Assembly (NCBI GenBank): GCA_002869425.1
Contig: PKSZ01000468.1
Coordinates: 2,025 to 16,868, forward strand
Direction: 5' to 3'
Source of the DNA: Marinilabiliales bacterium
GTDB taxonomy: Bacteria; Bacteroidota; Bacteroidia; Bacteroidales; BM523
DNA: 14,844 nucleotides
Positions 1 to 6,883 of the stretch are shown here, in pieces (within the stretch, counting starts at the first letter, position 1; every line of letters starts with the position of its first letter). The notes below the pieces were generated by a model that was given only the letters and a program-made list of their open reading frames with translations, was not told where the DNA came from and did not search any database. A program made the position numbers and the translations under genes.

Positions 1-1113
1 AAGAAATGCTGGCAAACCGACACTTAATGCAGGGTTATTTAGCCTATTCATTCTTCTTTCAGACAAAACACTAACCATAGTAATCGCAGCTCCGGCCATA
101 TCCATTGGCAATGATACGGGTGAGCCCTGGAAATTGGCACCTGATAACTGAAGATTTTTTTCAGGGAAGAAAATAGGATTATCACCTACACCATTCAATT
201 CAATTTCCACTTGTGAACGGGCATATGCAAGCGCATCATGGGCTGCACCAATAACCTGAGGAGTAGAACGCATTGAATATGCATCCTGCACTTTACATTT
301 TACCTTTTCTTCTTTCAAATCACCACCCGATACCATCTTATTTATTGCATTTGCACTACGAACAGCACCTTTAAATCCACGCACTTCATGTAACAATGAA
401 GTATAAGGCTTCATGTTGGCTTTTAAAGCTTCCAATGACATAGAAGCAGCAATTTCAGCCTGCTTGAGCCAACGATTAGCATCATACAAGAAGATTGCAC
501 TCATGGCAGTAAGAACATTTGAGCCATTAATGGTAGCCAGTCCATCGCGCGCTTTTAATCCGGGAACTTCAATTCCTGCCTTTTCAAAAGCTTCTCTACC
601 GGTCATAAATTCATCTTTATAATATGCATGACCTTCACCCATCATAAGCAAAGCAATCTGTGACATTGGAGCCAAATCACCACATGCACCAACAGATCCT
701 TTTTGACAGACAAAAGGAGTAACACCTTTGTTCAGCATATTTACCAAAGTTTGTGTAATCTCCAATCTACAGCCTGAATTTCCGTGTGAATGCACATTAA
801 TTCTTCCAAGAATTGCTCCGCGTACATATTCAAGGTTCATTGGATCACCAATACCTGCAGCATGATTATAAATCAAGTATTTTTGAAAATCTTTTACCTG
901 ACTATCATCCAATACAACTTCTGAAAACTCACCAATACCTGTATTTACTCCATACATAATTTCATTGGCTGCAATTTTCTTTTCAAGCATTGCACGACAT
1001 GTATTTATTCTTTGTACTGCATCAGGATGTAATTCTACTTTCTGTCCATGACGAGCTACATTAACAACATTTTCAATTGTTAGGTTTTGTCCGGTTATTA
1101 CTAATGGTTCCAT
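1..1113 (-). CDS. Divergent MIO-family aromatic amino acid ammonia-lyase/aminomutase (3' end outside window)
   Basis: The first 371 codons of a HAL/PAL/TAL-family enzyme are present; the frame is open to base 1, so the C-terminal third is missing. Landmarks seen: YGVNTGIG (Tyr54), a glycine-rich GSVGACGDLAP segment, INGS (Asn196), QDAYSMR (Gln276, Tyr279, Arg282), ANFQG (Phe328) and SERR. These line up one for one with the catalytic landmarks of histidine ammonia-lyase. The tripeptide that should cyclise into the MIO electrophile is Ala143-Cys144-Gly145 instead of Ala-Ser-Gly. Further departures are GIG for GFG, INGS for LNGT and YNHAAG for MSHA.G. The substrate cannot be read: it may be an ammonia-lyase or a 2,3-aminomutase acting on an aromatic amino acid. 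It lies 32 bp downstream of the hutH-like gene on the same strand, so the two are probably co-transcribed. The start is the ATG at 1113, with an A/T-rich leader and no Shine-Dalgarno. Family is certain, function open. Confidence 0.9.
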   Translation of the reverse strand, partial: MEPLVITGQNLTIENVVNVARHGQKVELHPDAVQRINTCRAMLEKKIAANEIMYGVNTGIGEFSEVVLDDSQVKDFQKYLIYNHAAGIGDPMNLEYVRGAILGRINVHSHGNSGCRLEITQTLVNMLNKGVTPFVCQKGSVGACGDLAPMSQIALLMMGEGHAYYKDEFMTGREAFEKAGIEVPGLKARDGLATINGSNVLTAMSAIFLYDANRWLKQAEIAASMSLEALKANMKPYTSLLHEVRGFKGAVRSANAINKMVSGGDLKEEKVKCKVQDAYSMRSTPQVIGAAHDALAYARSQVEIELNGVGDNPIFFPEKNLQLSGANFQGSPVSLPMDMAGAAITMVSVLSERRMNRLNNPALSVGLPAFL

Positions 1114-1145
1114 TTTAAGATTTATTTTGGGTTTAACATTGATTA

Positions 1146-2648
1146 CTATTCATCTGGTAGCTGAAGCTTGTATTTTCTCAAAAACTGAATACTGGCCTCA
1201 ATTTCCTTATACATAATTTTGTCATTTTCAATAAAAGATACTTTTTTTCTGTAGGCTTCCACAAATTCTTCTATGAAAACAGATGACTTTGCTGGTCTCC
1301 TGAATTCCAATGCCTGAGCAGCATTAAACAATTCTATTGCCAAAATCTTTTCCAGATTTTCCAGAACCCTAAAAGCCTTGGTTGCTGCATTTGCTCCCAT
1401 ACTTACATGATCTTCCTGACCTTGCGAAGATTCAATACTATCAACAGAAACAGGTGTTGACAGCTGTTTATTCTGATTAACGATGGAAGCTGCGGTATAT
1501 TGTGGTATCATAAATCCACTGTTCAAGCCTGGATTGGCAACCAAAAACGCAGGCAATCCTCTTTTTCCTGAAAGCAGCTGATATGTTCTTCGCTCAGAAA
1601 TATTGCCAAGTTCTGACATTGCAATACATAAATTGTCAAGAGCTAAAGCCAGAGGCTGACCATGAAAATTTCCAGCAGAAATAATCAGGTCGTAATCCGG
1701 AAAAATAGTAGGATTATCGGTTACTGAATTGATTTCTTTTGCAAATACATACGCAACATAGTTGATTGAATCTTTTGAAGCTCCATGAACCTGCGGTATG
1801 CATCTAAAAGAATACGGATCCTGTACATGTTCTTTATCTCTACCAATCAACTCACTATCGGTAAGTAGATTACGGATTCTTTGTGCTGTTTTTATCTGAC
1901 CTTTATGCGGCCTGATTTGCTGTATCAACTCGTGAAAGGGCTCTCTTCTTCCATCAAAAGCTTCAAGCGATAAGGTAGCAATAACATCTGCCAATCTTGA
2001 AATATCGAATACCTTTAAACAACAATACACACCATATGCACTCATAAACTGTGTTCCGTTTAACAAGGCAAGTCCTTCTTTTGATTTCAATTTAATAGGC
2101 TTCCAGTTAAACTCTTTATAGACTTTCTCTGCTTTTGTTTTTCGTCCTTTGTAGTAAACCTCACCCAAGCCTAGTAATGGTAAGCTGAGATGTGCCAATG
2201 GAGACAAATCACCTGATGCACCAAGTGATCCCTGCTGATAAACCACCGGAATGATATCGTTGTTATAAAACTCAATCATTCGTTTTACTGTCTGGAGTTG
2301 AACACCGGAATTACCAAAAGAAACAGATTGTATCTTCAGAAAAAGCATAAGTTTTACTATTTCAGAAGGTACTTCCTCTCCGACTCCACAAGCATGAGAC
2401 ATTACAAGATTTCTTTGTAATTCACTAAGATCTTCCTTTGAAATGCTATGGTTACAAAGAGAGCCGAATCCTGTATTGATTCCATATATAGGTTCTTCCT
2501 GTGATTCCATTTTCTCATCAAGGTACTTCCTGCACTTCTCTATCTTCAATACAGCACTTTTTGACAGTTCCAACTTCAAGTCATTCTCCATAATATTTCG
2601 AACTGTCTCAAAATCAAGCGTATTTGAACTTATTTGATGATATTTCAT
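1146..2648 (-). CDS. hutH: Histidine ammonia-lyase
   Basis: A 500-residue cytosolic enzyme that probably removes ammonia from L-histidine to give urocanate, the first step of histidine breakdown. The MIO triad Ala144-Ser145-Gly146 sits in GSLGASGDLSP. Other landmarks: Tyr55 in YGINTGFG, Ser84-His85 in VMSHACG, Asn197 in LLNGTQ, Gln276/Tyr279/Arg282 in QDPYSFRC, Phe328 in GNFHGQP, and Glu412 in the QEDHVSMG motif. The Ser-His pair and the Glu of QEDHVSMG are the pattern expected of histidine-specific members; tyrosine and phenylalanine lyases usually differ there. Length is normal for HutH (about 500). It appears to be first in its transcript, with the divergent MIO gene behind it. No other hut genes are visible in the window, so a role in histidine catabolism rests on the residues alone. 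Start ATG at 2648 follows an A/T-rich leader. An aromatic lyase feeding pigment synthesis is a less likely alternative. Confidence 0.9.
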   Translation of the reverse strand: MKYHQISSNTLDFETVRNIMENDLKLELSKSAVLKIEKCRKYLDEKMESQEEPIYGINTGFGSLCNHSISKEDLSELQRNLVMSHACGVGEEVPSEIVKLMLFLKIQSVSFGNSGVQLQTVKRMIEFYNNDIIPVVYQQGSLGASGDLSPLAHLSLPLLGLGEVYYKGRKTKAEKVYKEFNWKPIKLKSKEGLALLNGTQFMSAYGVYCCLKVFDISRLADVIATLSLEAFDGRREPFHELIQQIRPHKGQIKTAQRIRNLLTDSELIGRDKEHVQDPYSFRCIPQVHGASKDSINYVAYVFAKEINSVTDNPTIFPDYDLIISAGNFHGQPLALALDNLCIAMSELGNISERRTYQLLSGKRGLPAFLVANPGLNSGFMIPQYTAASIVNQNKQLSTPVSVDSIESSQGQEDHVSMGANAATKAFRVLENLEKILAIELFNAAQALEFRRPAKSSVFIEEFVEAYRKKVSFIENDKIMYKEIEASIQFLRKYKLQLPDE

Positions 2649-2717
2649 AATTAATACTATTAGGCAATCGATTCTGACCGATTACAATGATAAAATACAA
2701 TAAATTAACGGGGTAAA

Positions 2718-2732
2718 CAGGTACAAAACCTG
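2718..2732. promoter_or_regulatory. Inverted repeat in the divergent hutH/Dabb intergenic region, possible operator
   Basis: CAGGT-ACAAA-ACCTG is a perfect 5-bp inverted repeat with a 5-bp spacer, about 70 bp upstream of the hutH start in the 271-bp divergent gap 2649-2919. It could be a regulator binding site, but arms this short occur by chance in AT-rich DNA. I saw no convincing TAnnTTTG promoter for hutH in this gap. Confidence 0.2.
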
Positions 2733-2919
2733 CAAAAACCTATAAAAAAAGGCCAGTGCGATTAATTTTAATCTTGAATTTCAATTGCCAAAGAATCATA
2801 GTGTCTCTGTTTCAATAGCGAAGATAAATATTCTGTATAGCATTTTACATTTCGTATAACATACCTGAGTATTTTAGTCGATAATTCATAACTTCGTTGA
2901 TAAATTAAAACTTCTTATC

Positions 2920-3222
2920 ATGATTAGACACATTGTAATGTTCAGGTTACCAGAAACATTCCTGAATGAAGACAAAAAAGATGTTATACAAAAGGTTAAG
3001 TCTGAGCTGGAACAACTACCAGAGAAAATTGATGAGATTGTTTCGTATGAAGTTGGAATTAACTTTGTTGAATCTCCAAGAGCTTTTGACCTGATCTTAA
3101 TTTCTTCCTTTGAATCAGAAGAAAAACTAAATATCTACAGAGATCACCCTGAGCATCAGAAAGTTGTTTCAATAATTAAAGAATTAAAACTAGAAAGTGC
3201 TGTTGTTGATTATAAAATATAG
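2920..3222 (+). CDS. Dabb-family (stress-responsive A/B barrel) protein
   Basis: A 100-residue single-domain protein of the Dabb alpha/beta-barrel ferredoxin-like fold. The sequence shows the family signature at both ends: IRHIVMFRL at the N-terminus, with the conserved His4, and YRDHPEHQKV near residues 73-82. There is no signal peptide or membrane segment, so it is cytosolic and probably a dimer, as is usual for the fold. Family members range from stress-induced proteins of unknown function to small cyclases and decarboxylases, so no reaction can be assigned. It is the first gene of a plus-strand run; the next gene, manA, starts 5 bp after its stop. The upstream region is shared with the divergent hutH gene. 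Family assignment is firm, function unknown. Confidence 0.85.
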   Translation: MIRHIVMFRLPETFLNEDKKDVIQKVKSELEQLPEKIDEIVSYEVGINFVESPRAFDLILISSFESEEKLNIYRDHPEHQKVVSIIKELKLESAVVDYKI

Positions 3223-3227
3223 TTCAA

Positions 3228-4220
3228 ATGTTATATCCACTAAAATTCAATCCAATTTTTAAAGAAAAAATATGGGGAGGCAATAAACTTCAATCCATAC
3301 TTAATAAAAAAACCGGTAATTACTCCAATGTGGGTGAAAGTTGGGAATTAAGCGGAATTCAAAATGAAATTTCAGTTGTGAGCAATGGTTTCCTAAAGGG
3401 CAACAACCTACAGGAAATCATCGAAGTATACATGGGAGATCTTGTAGGAGAAAGCGTTTATAAAAAATTTGGCGTAGAATTTCCTTTACTGATCAAACTT
3501 ATTGATGCCAACGATGATTTATCCATACAAGTACATCCGGATGATAAAACAGCCAAAGAAAGGCACAAGGCATATGGAAAGACTGAAATGTGGTACATAT
3601 TGGAGGCAGATGAAGATGCTTTGATTTACACAGGCTTTAATAAAAAGACAGATAAAAAAGAATACCTGGAATATTTACATAACGGGAATGTGGCGCAATT
3701 GATGAATAAAAAAAGAGCTTTTCCTGGAGATGTTTTCTATATACCTTCCGGCAGAGTCCACGCCATTGGGAAAGGTGTTTTTCTTGCTGAAATACAACAA
3801 ACATCAGATATAACTTACAGAATTTTTGATTGGAACAGGAAAGATAGTAATGGAAAAGGCAGAGAGCTTCATACAGATTTGGCAATAGATGTGATCGATT
3901 ATAATTTTTATGATACATACAAGACACATCCTGAAATTGAAGAGAACACACCAAATCTTCTTTCTGAATGTCAATATTTTACAACACAAATCATTAAACT
4001 TTCTGAATCCATTGAAAGAGATTACTTCAGCATAGATTCATTTGTAATTTATATGTGCACAAAGGGTTCTTTTACTATTGAAGTAAATGATGAATCTTAT
4101 CCTGTTTACAAGGGTGAAACTATTCTCATTCCAGCTGAATTGAAAAACATAAACTTAGTACCTGAAAACGAAGCTGAATTACTTGAAATTTATATAAAGA
4201 CAGATGATGAAAAGGTGTAA
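3228..4220 (+). CDS. manA: Mannose-6-phosphate isomerase, class I
   Basis: A 330-residue zinc-dependent cupin that interconverts mannose 6-phosphate and fructose 6-phosphate, linking glycolysis to GDP-mannose/GDP-fucose supply for glycans. Motifs seen: FKEKIWGG near the N-terminus, GESWELSG (36-43), LSIQVHPDD (98-106), GKTEMWYI (117-124), a PGDVFYIPSGRVHAIG stretch (166-181) and the YRIFDWNR block (197-204). Gln101, His103, Glu120 and His178 occupy the four zinc-ligand positions of the family. The length matches the short Bacillus/Bacteroidota type (about 315-330) rather than the longer enterobacterial enzyme. Its last 17 bp overlap the start of tag, and only 5 bp separate it from the Dabb gene, so the three are probably one transcript. 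The surface glycan genes later in the window could use mannose-derived precursors, but nothing ties them directly. Confidence 0.93.
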   Translation: MLYPLKFNPIFKEKIWGGNKLQSILNKKTGNYSNVGESWELSGIQNEISVVSNGFLKGNNLQEIIEVYMGDLVGESVYKKFGVEFPLLIKLIDANDDLSIQVHPDDKTAKERHKAYGKTEMWYILEADEDALIYTGFNKKTDKKEYLEYLHNGNVAQLMNKKRAFPGDVFYIPSGRVHAIGKGVFLAEIQQTSDITYRIFDWNRKDSNGKGRELHTDLAIDVIDYNFYDTYKTHPEIEENTPNLLSECQYFTTQIIKLSESIERDYFSIDSFVIYMCTKGSFTIEVNDESYPVYKGETILIPAELKNINLVPENEAELLEIYIKTDDEKV

Positions 4221-4800
4221 ATGGGTAGGCGATGATGCTTTAATGAAGCAATATCATGATGAAGAGTGGGGTGTGCCCGTACATGATGACACAAAACTGT
4301 TTGAATTTATTATTCTTGATGGTTTTCAAGCCGGACTTAGCTGGAGAACAATTCTTCACAAAAGAGATAATTTCAGAAAAGCACTTGATTATTTTGATGC
4401 TGATGAAATTGCAGACTATAATGAAAAAAAAATACAAGAGCTTTTAAATAATAATGGAATTGTAAGAAATAAGCTAAAGATTAAAGCATGCATAACCAAT
4501 GCTCAGGCATTTCTGAAAATCCAAATGCAATATGGCTCTTTCGATCGTTACATTTGGCAATTTACTGAAGGAAGAACGATTACAAATCAATGGCAAAAGC
4601 ATGAAGATATTCCTGTAACAAGCAAAGAATCTGATGCCATGAGCAAGGGTCTTAAATCAAAAGGATTTTCCTTTGTAGGCTCAACCATATGTTATGCATT
4701 TATGCAAGCAGCAGGAATGGTAAACGACCATACTACCGATTGTTTCAGGTATGGAGAATTGCTATCTGAAGGCCATAAAGAAAGTCATTGCAAAATCTAA
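4204..4800 (+). CDS. tag: DNA-3-methyladenine glycosylase I
   Basis: A 198-residue base-excision repair enzyme that removes 3-methyladenine from alkylated DNA. The N-terminal RCKWVGDD and YHDEEWGVP blocks and the C-terminal MVNDHTTDCF block are diagnostic. Cys5, His18, His176 and Cys180 match the structural zinc site of E. coli Tag. The base-pocket segment is LDGFQAGLSW, with Asp39 where E. coli has Glu38; I believe this substitution recurs in a subgroup of the family. The frame opens with two ATGs (4204 and 4207). The second gives MKRCKWV, closest to the E. coli N-terminus, and may be the true start. The gene overlaps the end of manA by 17 or 14 bp, so translation is probably coupled. Its stop overlaps the bioD stop on the opposite strand by 3 bp or so, leaving no room for a terminator between them. 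Confidence 0.94.
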   Translation: MMKRCKWVGDDALMKQYHDEEWGVPVHDDTKLFEFIILDGFQAGLSWRTILHKRDNFRKALDYFDADEIADYNEKKIQELLNNNGIVRNKLKIKACITNAQAFLKIQMQYGSFDRYIWQFTEGRTITNQWQKHEDIPVTSKESDAMSKGLKSKGFSFVGSTICYAFMQAAGMVNDHTTDCFRYGELLSEGHKESHCKI

Positions 4801-5477
4801 ACAAATATTGTAAAATCCAACTCAAGTTTGCTAGACAAATCTTTTAAGCTTACCCTGGAAAAATAACTATCAGGAAATAAACGAAGCTGATATTCCCATA
4901 TAATTTGCTCTGAATCATTTATAATCTTATAGTGTTCTGCATCAAAAACATTATAAAATCCAGCTGCGAGATCACAAGAATCCTCTTTAATTTTATTGTA
5001 GCTTAACAAACTATGATTAATGCTACCCAACCTGGAACTGGAAATCAGAATTATTGGCAAATTATTATCCCGGGCAAAATCAACCATATAATAATTCTCT
5101 CTTATAGGTACCATCAAGCCTCCAGCTCCTTCCAACAAGACAATTTCATACTGCTCTGATAAGTCATTAATGGATTCTCTTAAAACCTCATTGGAAATAA
5201 TTCTCCCTTCATTTGCAGCAGCAAGGTGCGGCGATGCAGGCAGTTCAAAAACGTATGGGCAGCTTGTTCCGTTTTTGTCAAACTCATTCAATTCCTCTCC
5301 CATTAATTTCCTGTGAACCAAAATATCTTCAGAAATATCTTTACAGCCAGTCTGAACCAATTTCATGGTCATAACTTTTTTTCCAAGCTTCTTCAATTCC
5401 CTTGCGATAGCACCCGTAACCATTGTTTTCCCACAATTAGTATCAATACCGGAAACAAAAAATACTTTACCTTTCAT
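4797..5477 (-). CDS. bioD: ATP-dependent dethiobiotin synthetase
   Basis: A 226-residue P-loop enzyme that closes the ureido ring: it carboxylates 7,8-diaminopelargonate and cyclises it with ATP to dethiobiotin. The nucleotide loop is GIDTNCGKT (10-18), with Cys15 where many homologues have Val. The substrate-binding lysine motif is MKLVQTG (38-44) and the second acidic loop is LEGAGG (115-120). SPHLAA (82-87) is also typical of the family. Length is normal. It is the last gene of the biotin operon, beginning one base after the bioC stop (TAA-T-ATG), which suggests stop-restart coupling. It converges tail-to-tail with tag and their stop codons share bases. No terminator hairpin is possible between the two coding regions. 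Confidence 0.94.
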   Translation of the reverse strand: MKGKVFFVSGIDTNCGKTMVTGAIARELKKLGKKVMTMKLVQTGCKDISEDILVHRKLMGEELNEFDKNGTSCPYVFELPASPHLAAANEGRIISNEVLRESINDLSEQYEIVLLEGAGGLMVPIRENYYMVDFARDNNLPIILISSSRLGSINHSLLSYNKIKEDSCDLAAGFYNVFDAEHYKIINDSEQIIWEYQLRLFPDSYFSRVSLKDLSSKLELDFTIFV

Positions 5478-5478
5478 A

Positions 5479-6222
5479 TTATTCTTTTATTGCAATAAAA
5501 AACATTGGATGGTATGTTAGTAGGCAATCATCATTGCACTTATAATTGGAATTATACAGCATATCAAATTCAGACAATTTTGATCTGGTCCATCGAAAAT
5601 TACCCAATGCATTAACACCTGTTTGCTTCAAATGCTTTAACACATCATATGGCGTTCTGAAACACATGGTAAATTCCATTTCGTCTTCGTAAACAACGGA
5701 ATAATCTTTTGCAAGCAAATCATGAACCTGAGCCAAAGTAAAATAATGCAGTGTCTTTCCCGTAATTTCTTTAATCTGCAAAAGATTTTTTTCTCCAAAC
5801 GTACTGAATGCAAGCACCCCTTTATGATTAAGATAGTTCGTAAATCGCAACAAAGATTTCTGCAAATTCTCAAACCACTGAAAAGTTGAAGTTGAAAGAA
5901 TTAAGTCATAGTTTCCCGGAAAATCCAGCATTTCAGCATCACCTGGCTTCTGAATTACATTTTTATATGAATTTGTTAGAACAGGATATAAGTCATTCAG
6001 AACCAATTCTGAATAATTCAAATTTGAAATAATCTGTTGGGTTAAAAATCCCGACCCAGCCCCAACCTCAAGGATACGATCGTAATTAAAACCAAATATT
6101 TCTACAAGTTTGGGAAACAAAACCCCTGCGATTCTTTCCTGAATAACTGCCTTTTTGTGGTAGCTTTCCAAAGATTCTCTAAACCGTTTTGCTACAAATT
6201 GCTTATTAATGAGCTGTTCCAT
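5479..6222 (-). CDS. bioC: Malonyl-[acyl-carrier protein] O-methyltransferase
   Basis: A 247-residue SAM-dependent methyltransferase that methylates the free carboxyl of malonyl-ACP so the fatty-acid machinery can extend it to pimeloyl-ACP methyl ester. The N-terminus has the BioC-like RFRESLESYHKKAVIQ segment (13-28). SAM motif I is LEVGAGSGFLT (51-61). STFQW (112-116) and a KHLKQTGVNALG block further on are characteristic of BioC. The frame stays open upstream to an ATG at 6285, but that would overlap bioG by about 60 bp. The ATG at 6222 follows a strong GGAGGT at proper spacing and gives the family N-terminus, so it was chosen. It follows the bioG stop by one base. Known partner is BioG, encoded immediately upstream. 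Confidence 0.92.
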   Translation of the reverse strand: MEQLINKQFVAKRFRESLESYHKKAVIQERIAGVLFPKLVEIFGFNYDRILEVGAGSGFLTQQIISNLNYSELVLNDLYPVLTNSYKNVIQKPGDAEMLDFPGNYDLILSTSTFQWFENLQKSLLRFTNYLNHKGVLAFSTFGEKNLLQIKEITGKTLHYFTLAQVHDLLAKDYSVVYEDEMEFTMCFRTPYDVLKHLKQTGVNALGNFRWTRSKLSEFDMLYNSNYKCNDDCLLTYHPMFFIAIKE

Positions 6223-6223
6223 A

Positions 6224-6883
6224 TTATACCTCCAATTCCAATATTTCATTCCACGAGGCCCATCGATGAAATGGGAAATGTGCATCCTCCAGTTCTACTG
6301 TCTTACAATTCTTCTCATTCCACCATGCTCGCTGATTCTCAGCAGGAAAAATTCTATCTTTTGTACAAATAATAGCCATATCAAATAACTCTGAATGAAT
6401 TCTTTTTCTTTCAAAATCATAAAACCAGACCAGTTCACGTCTAAGTCTATCAATATTGGCATTATCGATAAATTCAAGCATATACTGATAAGCCTGCTTA
6501 CTGCTTGTTATTCGTTTATAAAATTTAATCAGGTTTTGTTCACTCAAATTCTTCTCGGTTCCTTTAAAAACAACTGATGGAATCCCATACTTGTCATCCA
6601 CAGGCTGCCCTGTTCCATTTATGGCAACAGCTTTCTCTACATTCAGGTCAAACGGGAAAGAATAACCCCCTGCCACCCCAAGAGAATAAGCAAGAATATA
6701 TACTTTATCATAGTCCTTTACATCCCTCATATCCCAGTCGATATCAGCACCATATTCACTAAACATACAAATATCAAAATTCTCTGAATTTAATCGCAAA
6801 AACGGTTTCTCATCCAGACTCCATCCGTTAAAAAACAATATAAGCGATTTTTCATTCTTTCTCTTTATCCACTTCCTAATCAT
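6224..6883 (-). CDS. bioG: Pimeloyl-[acyl-carrier protein] methyl ester esterase, BioG type
   Basis: A 219-residue alpha/beta-hydrolase (the family formerly DUF452) that hydrolyses pimeloyl-ACP methyl ester to pimeloyl-ACP, ending the BioC-started chain elongation. Seen: FFNGWSLDE near the N-terminus, nucleophile Ser67 in AYSLGVAGG, the INGTGQPVDDKYGIP segment, probable acid Asp176 in CTKDRIFP, and probable base His202 in EDAHFPF. No signal peptide or membrane segment. Some Bacteroidota carry BioC and BioG fused; here they are separate and adjacent. The start chosen is the ATG at 6883, overlapping the end of bioF by 8 bp; a TTG two codons earlier (6889) is possible. The family is divergent at sequence level, but motifs plus position between bioF and bioC make the call strong. 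Confidence 0.88.
   Translation of the reverse strand: MIRKWIKRKNEKSLILFFNGWSLDEKPFLRLNSENFDICMFSEYGADIDWDMRDVKDYDKVYILAYSLGVAGGYSFPFDLNVEKAVAINGTGQPVDDKYGIPSVVFKGTEKNLSEQNLIKFYKRITSSKQAYQYMLEFIDNANIDRLRRELVWFYDFERKRIHSELFDMAIICTKDRIFPAENQRAWWNEKNCKTVELEDAHFPFHRWASWNEILELEV
6228..6233 (-). promoter_or_regulatory. Shine-Dalgarno sequence of bioC
   Basis: GGAGGT on the minus strand lies 5 nt before the ATG at 6222, inside the last codons of bioG. It is unusually strong for this window, where most genes lack a recognisable Shine-Dalgarno, and it decides the bioC start against the upstream in-frame ATG at 6285. Confidence 0.7.

Noticed and set aside
413..622. 69-codon plus-strand ORF
   Set aside because: It lies antisense inside the MIO lyase fragment, whose reading frame shows clear family motifs; the ORF is a shadow.
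3637..3954. 105-codon minus-strand ORF
   Set aside because: It is fully inside manA, has a random-looking composition rich in Cys, Phe and Tyr, and shows no motif.
6223..6285. N-terminal extension of bioC to the ATG at 6285
   Set aside because: It would overlap bioG by about 60 bp, adds residues unlike BioC, and the ATG at 6222 has a strong GGAGGT at correct spacing.
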